Source of the DNA: an uncultured Phocaeicola sp.
GTDB lineage: Bacteria > Bacteroidota > Bacteroidia > Bacteroidales > Bacteroidaceae
NCBI GenBank assembly: GCA_944320855.1
Contig: CALUJF010000016.1
Span: 1 to 59,299 of the forward strand
Length of the DNA: 59,299 bases
Direction: 5' to 3'
The position numbers and the translations under genes are program-made. The notes under the pieces are model-generated. The model was given only the letters and a program-made list of their open reading frames with translations, ran no database searches and was not told the DNA's origin. This document shows positions 17,700 through 26,000 of the stretch, one piece after another. Every line of letters starts with the position of its first letter. Position 1 is the stretch's first letter.

Positions 17700-18157
17700 A
17701 CTAATTTAAATCTAATTCTTAAAATACCGTCGTTGTAATCGTGGCTGATAATTTTGAAAGTTCCTATTTCGGAGGTATTGTTTACGTGAAGTCCTATGCA
17801 CAGGCATTCATCATAATCGCCTACTTTTACAATTCTGACAGTGTCGGATGCATTTTCCGGCAGTCGTTTCATGTCGAAGCGTCCTACGGCTTCTTTCTGC
17901 GTTATATACTCTACAGTCACATCTAAGTGTTGTGCTATAACGCTGTTTACTGTTTCTTCTATTTTAGTGATGTCTTCGTCGCTCAATGGTTGAGGCAAGG
18001 CATAGTCCAGTTTACTTTTCTTCTTTTCAATGTGTGCCGATACAGCTCTCCCGCATCCGAAGAGGTTTATCATTGTTCGGTTCACTATGTGTTCGCAGGT
18101 GTGCATAGGAGGGTATTCCTGCTTGTTGTGTTCGTTTAACTGAGAAATCTGATTCAT
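17696..18157 (-). CDS. AlaX-like trans-editing domain protein (tRNA_SAD)
   Basis: A 153-residue free-standing second-additional-domain protein, as found in alanyl- and threonyl-tRNA synthetases. The zinc-binding HxxxH is HTCEH (H19, H23), and a second pair appears as CIGLH near residue 126. AlaX proteins hydrolyse mischarged Ser- or Gly-tRNA(Ala). The protein lacks the N-terminal domain of larger AlaX forms. First gene of the run alaX-nuclease-TapB, with a TATGTTTG box at 18184-18191. Specificity is inferred only. Confidence 0.75.
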   Translation of the reverse strand: MNQISQLNEHNKQEYPPMHTCEHIVNRTMINLFGCGRAVSAHIEKKKSKLDYALPQPLSDEDITKIEETVNSVIAQHLDVTVEYITQKEAVGRFDMKRLPENASDTVRIVKVGDYDECLCIGLHVNNTSEIGTFKIISHDYNDGILRIRFKLV

Positions 18158-18183
18158 ATTGGATATTGTTTTTGTTTACTTTG

Positions 18184-18191
18184 CAAACATA
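18184..18191 (-). promoter_or_regulatory. -7 promoter element of the AlaX-like operon
   Basis: CAAACATA reads TATGTTTG on the minus strand (TAnnTTTG). A TTTG on the same strand lies 23 bases further upstream (18215-18218), slightly wider than usual. Confidence 0.55.
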
Positions 18192-18256
18192 AATAAAATT
18201 ATTAATTGATGGAACAAATATGTATCGGATATTGATGTAAACGAATGTTTGTCCTT

Positions 18257-18322
18257 AGATTTAATAACATTTAAATGGTATTTAAACAGCATTTAAAAGG
18301 CGTTTAAATCTTGTTCGAATGC
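18257..18322. repeat. Array E: six 11-bp units centred on TTTAAA
   Basis: Six consecutive 11-bp units (18257-18267 to 18312-18322). Four units contain TTTAAA at the same phase (CATTTAAATGG, TATTTAAACAG, CATTTAAAAGG, CGTTTAAATCT); the ends degrade to TTTAAT and TTCGAA. Palindrome centres are 11 bp apart. The array lies upstream of the AlaX promoter and downstream of the feo terminator. The whole 18158-18464 gap holds only the promoter, this array and the terminator. Confidence 0.9.
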
Positions 18323-18340
18323 TTACATTAAAATGATTTC

Positions 18341-18452
18341 ACCGGTTCGTTTTCTCTATATATAGATTATAGATATATAAAAACAGACTTTGTTTTTATA
18401 AATATAAGTTGTATTTACAAAAACAAAGTCTGTAGATAGAGAAAATGCCGGT
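18341..18452 (-). terminator. Large nested hairpin ending the feo operon
   Basis: The inner stem is a perfect 15-bp inverted repeat, ACAGACTTTGTTTTT (18383-18397) / AAAAACAAAGTCTGT (18419-18433). On the minus strand it is followed by TTTTTATATAT, a typical intrinsic terminator. A weaker outer pair (ACCGG then TTTTCTCTAT at 18341-18359 and its complement at 18436-18452) could extend it to about 110 bases. Confidence 0.8.
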
Positions 18453-18464
18453 TCGTTCAGAACT

Positions 18465-18635
18465 TTATTTCTTTACATTTTCCACTTTCTTTTCGCATGC
18501 ATTCTTGAGTGCGCATCCGGCACATGAATCGCAGGCGGACTTACCTTTGCCGGATAACAGTCTGTATATGCGGAGTCCTACGAAACACATACACATAATT
18601 ATTATTATACCTATTATTATAGTCTGTATATCCAT
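18465..18635 (-). CDS. FeoB-associated Cys-rich membrane protein
   Basis: A 56-residue protein beginning MDIQTIIIGIIIIMCMCFVG, one membrane helix, followed by RLLSGKGKSACDSCAGC, a Cys cluster (C35, C38, C41, C47), and a Lys-rich end. This matches the small FeoB-associated family that stands beside Bacteroidetes and Firmicutes feoB genes and probably helps Fe(II) handling at the inner membrane. The ATG is the base directly after the feoB stop, so the two are translationally linked. Confidence 0.9.
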   Translation of the reverse strand: MDIQTIIIGIIIIMCMCFVGLRIYRLLSGKGKSACDSCAGCALKNACEKKVENVKK

Positions 18636-21116
18636 CTACATGAAGAGTTTTCCGATTTGAAATACAAGGAATGAAACTATCCAGGCCAGGACTGTAGTAT
18701 ATACAGCGGTAAAGACTGCCCATTTCCAACTTCCCGATTCCTGCTTTATGGCCACTATCGTAGCTACGCAAGGGAAATATATCAGAGTAAACAGCATGTA
18801 GCCGAATGCCACCAGTGGGGTAATGTTCAGCCGTTCTGCAAGGTTCTCACTGCTTACTTCCTCATCGCCGGCATATAACACACCTAACGTACTTACTACA
18901 AGCTCCTTGGCACCTACTCCGGAGAGTATTCCTATTCCCATCTTCCAGTCGAAACCGAGAGGCTCAATCACCGGTTCAATGGCTTTACCTATCTGGCCGA
19001 TGTATGAGTTCTCCTGCTGTTCTGCCTGAGTGGAGTATTGCTCATGGTTCGGATAATATCCTAAGAACCATATGATGATGGATGCCACCATTATTATACC
19101 TCCCATCTTTTTCAGATATTGCACGCCTTTCTCCCATGTATGTCTTAACACGGATTTGGCTGTAGGCATTCTGTAAGGCGGCAGCTCCATTACGAAGGGT
19201 GTATCGTCATCCTTCACTATGAATTTGCTGAATACCCTTGCCATGATTATAGCCAATATGATGCCGATACTGTAAATGCCGAGCAATACAAGGCTGGCGT
19301 GGCTCTGGAAGAAGGCTCCGATAAGTATCAGATAGATTGGCAGACGTGCGCTGCACGACATGAGTGGGGTGATAAGCATTGTGACGAGTCTTGACTTGCG
19401 GCTTTCTATTATGCGTGAACCCATTATGGCAGGTACGTTACATCCGAATCCCATGATAAGAGGAATGAATGATTTTCCGTGAAGCCCCATCTTGTGCATT
19501 ATCTTGTCCATGATGAACGCCGCACGTGCCATATAGCCTGAATCTTCCATTATGGATATGAACATATACAGTATGAGGATGTTTGGAAGGAACACTATCA
19601 CACCTCCCACACCCCCTATGATACCGTCAATGACAAGGTCTTTCAGAGGTCCTGCCGGCATGAATGATTCGGCAGCCTGCGCTATTACGCCAACCAACCA
19701 TTCTATGGCCTGCATAGGGTAGTCGCCTATGACGAATGTACCTTCGAACATGATGTACAGGAATATGAAGAAGATAGGGAAGCCCCATATTCTGTGAGTC
19801 ACGATGCTGTCCACTATCCGGGTGAACATCTCTGTATTCTGGTTGTTGTCCGTATATGTTTCTTTCAGTGCTCCGGATATGAAACCGTATTTGGCATCCG
19901 TGATAGCCTGTTCGCTGTCCTCGTTCATTACCGCCTTCAGCCTTTCAGCCTCTTTGTTTCTGATGTCGATTATGGTGTCGGCGTTAGGCATATCGGAAAT
20001 GATACGGCGCTCTATATCCTTGTCGTTTTCAAGCATCTTTATAGCCAGAAAACGTGTGGAGTATTTATGTCTGATATTCTCTATCTTTCCGATTTCCTTC
20101 TTTACGGCCTCTATGCTTCTTTCCAGTTCAGGACCATGGTTGATATGGATATGTCGGATAAAGTTCTTTGGAGTAAAATCGTTTTCTTCCTCCTTGTGGC
20201 TTCCGTATTTGTGGTCAGGCACATAAGCGTCGTGCCATTTGCGGTATTCCTGAAGTGCCTCATTCTGTATCTCCTCTTTCTGTCCCATGAAGTCGGCACC
20301 TTCGTACAGTCCGATAATGACGTGGAACAGTTCGTCTATGCCTTCGCCCGTACGGCTTATTGTAGGTACGGCAGGTACACCGAGCAACTGGCTCAGTTTC
20401 TTTATGTCAAGAGTGTTGCCGCTGTTCTGAAGTGCATCGTACATGTTCAGTGCGATGACCATTCTCACGTTCATGTCAATGAGCTGGGTTGTGAGGTACA
20501 GGTTGCGCTCTATGTTTCCCGAGTCCACCACGTTGATTATCACGTCCGGAGTCTCTTCTATGATATGTTTTCTGACGTACAGCTCTTCCGGACTGTAGGC
20601 CGAAAGGGAGTATGTTCCCGGCAGGTCGATAAGTCGGAAATGATAGCCCTGGAAGTCGAAGAAACCTTCCTTGGCATCCACTGTTACGCCGCTATAGTTG
20701 CCTACATGCTCATGTGCGCCTGATGCGATATTGAATAAGGAGGTCTTTCCGCAGTTCGGGTTTCCCACCAGAGCTACGTTTATAGTGCGTCGTTTCCCCT
20801 GTGCAAGGGCTTTCATCTGTTCTTCTGTTACAGGGATATTTTCCGATATCGGGTCGTACAGCGATGTAGCCGAATTGGTGTTGCGTGCTTCTTCCTCACT
20901 GATTATTTCTATCATTTCCGCTTCCTGACGGCGTAATGATATTTCATATCCCATTATCTTGTATTTGATAGGGTCTTTAAGCGGAGCGTTCAGTATCACT
21001 TCCACGGTTTTCCCTTTGATAAATCCCATTTCGATTATCCTGCGGCGGAAACCTCCGTGTCCCAATACTTTTACTATAACTCCTTTTTCACCGGTTTTGA
21101 GTTCAGATAGTTTCAT
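18636..21116 (-). CDS. feoB: FeoA-FeoB fusion, ferrous iron transporter
   Basis: An 826-residue inner-membrane Fe(II) transporter. Residues 1-75 are a FeoA (SH3-like) domain beginning MKLSELKTGEKGVIVKVLG. The GTPase domain follows with G1 GNPNCGKTS, G3 DLPGTYSLS and G4 NMYD. The transport core (about residues 430-826) has the repeated gate-type membrane segments. I start it at the ATG at 21116: an in-frame TTG at 21137 overlaps the TATCTTTG -7 box (21135-21142) and would precede the transcript. FeoAB fusions are known in Bacteroides. Followed directly by the small Cys-rich partner. Confidence 0.95.
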   Translation of the reverse strand: MKLSELKTGEKGVIVKVLGHGGFRRRIIEMGFIKGKTVEVILNAPLKDPIKYKIMGYEISLRRQEAEMIEIISEEEARNTNSATSLYDPISENIPVTEEQMKALAQGKRRTINVALVGNPNCGKTSLFNIASGAHEHVGNYSGVTVDAKEGFFDFQGYHFRLIDLPGTYSLSAYSPEELYVRKHIIEETPDVIINVVDSGNIERNLYLTTQLIDMNVRMVIALNMYDALQNSGNTLDIKKLSQLLGVPAVPTISRTGEGIDELFHVIIGLYEGADFMGQKEEIQNEALQEYRKWHDAYVPDHKYGSHKEEENDFTPKNFIRHIHINHGPELERSIEAVKKEIGKIENIRHKYSTRFLAIKMLENDKDIERRIISDMPNADTIIDIRNKEAERLKAVMNEDSEQAITDAKYGFISGALKETYTDNNQNTEMFTRIVDSIVTHRIWGFPIFFIFLYIMFEGTFVIGDYPMQAIEWLVGVIAQAAESFMPAGPLKDLVIDGIIGGVGGVIVFLPNILILYMFISIMEDSGYMARAAFIMDKIMHKMGLHGKSFIPLIMGFGCNVPAIMGSRIIESRKSRLVTMLITPLMSCSARLPIYLILIGAFFQSHASLVLLGIYSIGIILAIIMARVFSKFIVKDDDTPFVMELPPYRMPTAKSVLRHTWEKGVQYLKKMGGIIMVASIIIWFLGYYPNHEQYSTQAEQQENSYIGQIGKAIEPVIEPLGFDWKMGIGILSGVGAKELVVSTLGVLYAGDEEVSSENLAERLNITPLVAFGYMLFTLIYFPCVATIVAIKQESGSWKWAVFTAVYTTVLAWIVSFLVFQIGKLFM

Positions 21117-21134
21117 TGATTTTGCATTTTTCGG

Positions 21135-21142
21135 CAAAGATA
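21135..21142 (-). promoter_or_regulatory. -7 promoter element of feoAB
   Basis: CAAAGATA reads TATCTTTG on the minus strand (TAnnTTTG). The expected transcription start is about 15 bases before the ATG at 21116. Confidence 0.7.
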
Positions 21143-21263
21143 GAAGATAGTAACTGTTTATGCAAGCTATTTAGATTGTTTTTAAATAATAAAGTTTGTC
21201 TGGCGGTTTTCTCCTAATGGATATTATTCTTCTGTTGCAATAAAATATATGCTGTTTTATACA

Positions 21264-21291
21264 TTGTCCGTCCAAAAAATGCATACATTTG
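21264..21291 (+). promoter_or_regulatory. tilS promoter, apparently leaderless
   Basis: TTG (21264-21266) and TACATTTG (21284-21291) are 17 bases apart. The -7 box ends only 4 bases before the tilS ATG at 21296, so transcription should start at or next to the start codon. Confidence 0.55.
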
Positions 21292-21295
21292 CAGT

Positions 21296-22579
21296 ATGCT
21301 AAAACGAAAGATAGAAAGATATATAAACGAGAAAGAGCTGTTCGGCCATGATGACAGGCTGATTGTGGCTCTTAGCGGCGGTGCCGATTCGGTGGCTTTG
21401 CTTAGGGTTCTGTTGTCGTTGGGTTATGACTGTGTGGCTGCACATTGTAACTTCCATTTGCGTGGTGAGGAATCGGACAGGGATGAGGCTTTTGTCAGGA
21501 CATTGTGTACAGAAGTTTCTGTTCCTCTTGAGGTCGTGCATTTTCAGACAGCCGATTATGCAAGGAATAATGGATTGTCGATAGAAATGGCTGCACGTGA
21601 ACTCAGATATGCCTGGTTTGATGAAATCAGGCAAAAGCATAGGGCAGCATATATTGCCGTGGCGCATCACAAGGATGACAGCGTGGAAACATTCCTGCTG
21701 AATCTTTCGCGTGGTACGGGAATAAACGGTCTGAAAGGGATAATGCCTAAGAACGGTTTTATCGTAAGACCTATGCTTGAAGTGGGGCGTGAGGATATTT
21801 TGGAGTATCTGCACCGTTTGAATCAGGATTATGTGACGGACAGTACGAATTTGGAGAATGTATATACACGTAACAAGATAAGGCTTGACATTATACCCTT
21901 GTTCAAGCAGATAAATCCTTCATTCTGTGATTCTGTATCAGAAACCGCTTCGCGTCTGGCCGATGTGGCTGCTATTTACAGACATGCTATGGCTGCATCG
22001 TTGGAACGTGTCATGGTTGCTCCTGATACTGTTTCTATAGAGAAGCTGATGGGTGAAGTTGCCCCACAGGCTGTCCTGTTCGAGTGGCTTTCGCCATTGG
22101 GATTTAATTCTTCGCAGATAAAGGATATAGAAAGAAGCTTGAAATCTACATCCGGAAAAATGTTCTATGCAAATGAGTGGACATTGCTGAGGGACAGAAA
22201 CAATCTTTTGCTGAAGAAAAAGGACTCGGAGGATGATAACGTCAAACTCAGTGTGAGAAGGCTTAAGTCAGATTCCGGATTTGTGGTTCCAAAAAGAAAC
22301 GATATAGCTTATATTGATGCGGACAAACTATGTGGTGAACTTAAACTGCGAAAGTGGCAGTCCGGCGACAAGTTCGTTCCTTTCGGAATGAAAGGGTTCA
22401 AGAAAGTCCGTGATTATCTTCGCGACAGAAAACTTTCATTATTCGAGAAAGAGAAAGTGATGGTAGTTACTTCAGGCGAAGAAATAGTGTGGCTGGTAGG
22501 CGAGAGGACTGACAATCGTTTCCGTATTGATGCCACTACGGTAAATGTTCTGGAGATTGAGGTGGTTTGTACAAAATAG
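21296..22579 (+). CDS. tilS: tRNA(Ile)-lysidine synthetase
   Basis: A 427-residue enzyme that converts the wobble C34 of tRNA(Ile2) to lysidine, changing it from an AUG to an AUA reader; essential in most bacteria. The PP-loop is VALSGGADSVALLR near residue 27, with AHCNFHLRGEESDRDE and AVAHHKDDSVETFLLNL downstream. The C-terminal TilS domain runs from about residue 350 (LRKWQSGDKFVPFGMKG). The start agrees with homologues although no leader is predicted. Confidence 0.95.
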   Translation: MLKRKIERYINEKELFGHDDRLIVALSGGADSVALLRVLLSLGYDCVAAHCNFHLRGEESDRDEAFVRTLCTEVSVPLEVVHFQTADYARNNGLSIEMAARELRYAWFDEIRQKHRAAYIAVAHHKDDSVETFLLNLSRGTGINGLKGIMPKNGFIVRPMLEVGREDILEYLHRLNQDYVTDSTNLENVYTRNKIRLDIIPLFKQINPSFCDSVSETASRLADVAAIYRHAMAASLERVMVAPDTVSIEKLMGEVAPQAVLFEWLSPLGFNSSQIKDIERSLKSTSGKMFYANEWTLLRDRNNLLLKKKDSEDDNVKLSVRRLKSDSGFVVPKRNDIAYIDADKLCGELKLRKWQSGDKFVPFGMKGFKKVRDYLRDRKLSLFEKEKVMVVTSGEEIVWLVGERTDNRFRIDATTVNVLEIEVVCTK

Positions 22580-22785
22580 TATTTTCTTCATCATTTTTCC
22601 TGTTTTGTAAATAAACGGAACATACTAATAGATAATAAGATATAAGATTGTGAGTTTTTTGGTTAAATGATGTAAAATATTATATCTACCATGATGCAAA
22701 TCCAAGTTTTTGTATTTACTTTGGGAATACTAAGCGGTTTATTATAAACGGTTTTGGTATTTAAAAATTTAATAAATTATAATTT

Positions 22786-22962
22786 ATGAACGAATTAATT
22801 GTAAAGATTCAGGAATTGAGCGCAGCTCTTATTGCTGATGCTACTCAGCAGGCTGAAAAAGGTAACAAAGCTGCCGGCACACGTGCACGCAAGGCATCTT
22901 TGGATTTGGAAAAAGTGTTGAAAGAATTTAGAAAAGTTTCTTTGGAAGAATCTAAGAAATAA
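22786..22962 (+). CDS. Histone H1-like DNA-binding protein (Hc1 family)
   Basis: A 58-residue, Lys/Arg-rich, all-helical protein beginning MNELIVKIQELSAALIADAT, with KGNKAAGTRARKASLDLEKV as the conserved basic core. Bacteroidetes genomes carry such short Hc1-type histone-like proteins, thought to help nucleoid compaction. A terminator follows at 22988-23033, so it is probably its own transcript. Confidence 0.88.
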   Translation: MNELIVKIQELSAALIADATQQAEKGNKAAGTRARKASLDLEKVLKEFRKVSLEESKK

Positions 22963-22987
22963 TGTTTGGGCAACGCTTTATTTAGAG

Positions 22988-23033
22988 GGTTGTATTACTT
23001 CGGCTAAGTGGGAGTGATACAACCTTTTTGTTT
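22988..23033 (+). terminator. Terminator of the Hc1-like gene
   Basis: GGTTGTATTAC (22988-22998) / GTGATACAACC (23014-23024), an 11-bp stem with one wobble pair, followed by TTTTTGTTT. It overlaps an in-frame GTG at 23008, ruling that out as the start of the sensor gene. Confidence 0.9.
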
Positions 23034-23079
23034 AAATGATTGTATCGTATTTATTCTAATTAATATAATGGAGGTGGAT

Positions 23080-26000
23080 ATGAAGAGAGTCTTCGGTTTG
23101 TTGGTTATGTTTACGTTGCTTATGGCCGTTTTTTCATGCCATAGGTATAGGGTAGATAATGCCGTAATGTCGGAGATTGATTCTTTGAATACACTTTCAT
23201 ATCATTTGAGGTACAAGGACCTTTCCAAGTCAGCGTCTTTGGCGGAACAGGCATATCAGCTGGCGGCTCCTAACTATTCAGTATATCCGGAAGTGCTGAA
23301 CAATATGGGGTTCTGTGCCTATATGAAAATGGATTTTGAGAAATCCATGAAACTGTTCACCTCTGTCGTCGAATTGTCAGACAATGAGGTTGAGTGTCTT
23401 GTGGCAGATGTGGGGCTGATGAAAATCTGCCAGCGGACATCTTCAAACAAAGAGTTTTATGACTACAGAAACAGGGCGCAGAGGCGTATCAAGAGAATTA
23501 AGCAGGACAAGGTGGTGGAAACAGATTCTGTTCTTTCCGCCCGTTTCAATTATGCCTTGTCTGAATTTCATATTACGTCCGGAGTATATTTCTACTACTT
23601 GCAGCAGGAAAAAGAGTCTTTGTCGGAAATCGATGCCATAAATGTAGACGGGATAGAAGCAGATACAGCCCAGCTGTTGAATTACATGTATATGAGGGGT
23701 TCGGGCGGTATGTATTCCGCAGCAACACCGGAAGATATTGTAATAGGGGAGTTTGGCTATCTTATGGACTGCCTCAGATTATCACATGATTTGGGATACA
23801 AGTATTTTGAGGCTAATTCCATGCAGGCCATGGCAGAGATTCTTAACTTCAGGTCGAACAGGGACTTGCTGTTGCAGAAGCGTAAAGGGTGGCTGGAACT
23901 TGTAAATGAGGACGAATGTCCGATTGACAGCCTGCCGCTTAATCTTGCGGAACGTTCGCTGAAACTATTCCGTGAATATGGCGACTGGTATCAGATTTCG
24001 GGTGCATACAGAACAATGGCTACATATTACAATTATACCGGAACGCCGGAACGTGCACTACCATTGCTTGACACTGCGCTCCAGTTTGTGAATAAGCATC
24101 ACGAGAAATATTATGCCTGTAACGATACTACTGACAGGCTGAAGACCTACATAAAAGACTTCCCTTATTCTCTGGAGCTGAAATGGATAAACAATGATGG
24201 AATAAAGACTGTGCCTGAGTGGATTGCACGACTTAGGGAGCAGCTGAGCCGTACTTATTCCGCCATGGGTATGAAGCTTCAGTCTGATTATAACAGAAAT
24301 ATCTATCTTGACATTCTTGACTATACGCGCCAGGATAAGGAACTGGAAAGCCGGTATGCGGCACTTGACAGAGAATCGTATCTTCTTAATATACTGCTAT
24401 TGATGGTGGTGCTTGGCTTTTTTATCCTTGCCGTTGTTCTTGTTCTGTTGAACAAGTTCTGGAGAATACGCAATAATCTGTATATAGACAAACTTAATAA
24501 GGTTCTGTTGGTATGCCGTAATATTACTGCTGCCGTTCCTGAAGAGGCTTCCGGTCCTGAGGATGTGGTATGTGCAGTGGAGAAGGCGGTAAGACTCGAT
24601 GTGTTAAGCATAACAGGGTCTGATGATTTGTGGATAGAACTGTTATCGTCCGAAAACGATGGTGAAAGACCCGAATGGGTGGTAGACGGAAAAACTCCGG
24701 TTCTCGACATGACTGCTCCCGGCAAGAATGAGTCTGTAGGGCGGTTGTGGCTCAAAAAGAATGGCAGGTTAAGGCGTGACGAACTGTCTATGATGAGGCT
24801 TATCACTCCGTATATGGCATGGACTTTGGAGAACGGGTTGAACCTGATGATGCTTGCCGATACCAGAATACGTCTGGAGCAGGAAGAGTATATCCACCGT
24901 ATGCATATAGCCGACAATAAGCGGCAGAACGAAATGAAGAAAACATGTGTGGCTATAGTGAACGGTATTGTGCCATACATAGACAGGGTGATAAACGAGG
25001 TAAAGAAACTCAGAAATGCTTCGTTTGCCAAGGATGATGCCGTGAGAAACGGAAAGTTGCAGTATATAGACGAACTGTTGTCTAAAATCAACGATTACAA
25101 TGATATCTTGGCTGTATGGATAAAGATGAAACAAGGTGATATAAGTCTGAATATTGAGAATTTCGGTCTTGACAGTCTGTTTGCTGTAATAGCAAAGGGC
25201 AAGCATGCTTTTGAGATAAAGAAGCAGACTCTGAATATCCATGACTCTGATTTGGTGGTAAAGGCCGATAAGGCTCTTACTCTGTTTATGATAAACACAC
25301 TTGCTGAAAATGCACGTAAGTACACTCCGGCAGGTGGAGAGATAACTCTTTCTGCCGTTGAAGGTGAAAACTATGTGGAGGTTTCTGTAAAGGATAACGG
25401 ACCGGGCTTGTCATCGTCGGATGTAGACCGTATCCTGAAGGAGAAAGTATATGATTCCGGCAGTATAGGTATGGAAACGGCAAGCAATTCAGCCGAACTG
25501 GCAAAGCAGAAAGGTCATGGTTTCGGACTAATGAACTGCAAGGGGATTATCGACAAGTATAAGAAGACAAGTCCTGTGTTTGGTGTCTGTACGTTCGGTA
25601 TCGAAAGTGAACCGGGAAAAGGAAGCCGTTTTTATTTCCGTTTGCCAAAAGGTGTAAGGAAGGTATTGTCAGTTATAGCATTGTTGGTGTCATTCTCATC
25701 CGCGTTCGCAGTTCCGGCGGACTCTTCTTTAATGAGTGATACTATTCCGGCAATAGAGGAAAGCTATGTTGTGACAGGGTATGACAGCCTTCTGGCAATA
25801 GCCAATACATATGCAAACATGGTTTACGAAAGCAATGTCAGGGCAGATTATCAGAATGCATTGACTCTGGCCGACAGTGCTTTCCATTATATGAATATGC
25901 ATTTTCTGAAGTATTCAGGCAGGAAAGGGCCTTTGCTTGACACTGATAGCAAGGATGACGCCCCTGAGCTGGTATGGCTGAGCGATAGGTTTGATACTGA

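Noticed and set aside
18341-18452. Invertible promoter or phase-variable switch flanked by inverted repeats
   Set aside because: The inner inverted repeat is followed by a T-run directly after the feo operon, which a terminator explains. There is no adjacent recombinase and no outward promoter in the enclosed segment.
19794-20723. 309-codon open frame opposite feoB
   Set aside because: Antisense of the FeoB GTPase and linker region; no recognisable domain and no promoter.
21117-21137. TTG start for feoAB
   Set aside because: It overlaps the -7 promoter box, so it would not be on the transcript. The ATG at 21116 begins the FeoA domain correctly.
23008-23079. GTG start for the double sensor
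   Set aside because: It lies in the loop of the preceding terminator. The ATG at 23080 opens a lipoprotein signal peptide after GGAGG.
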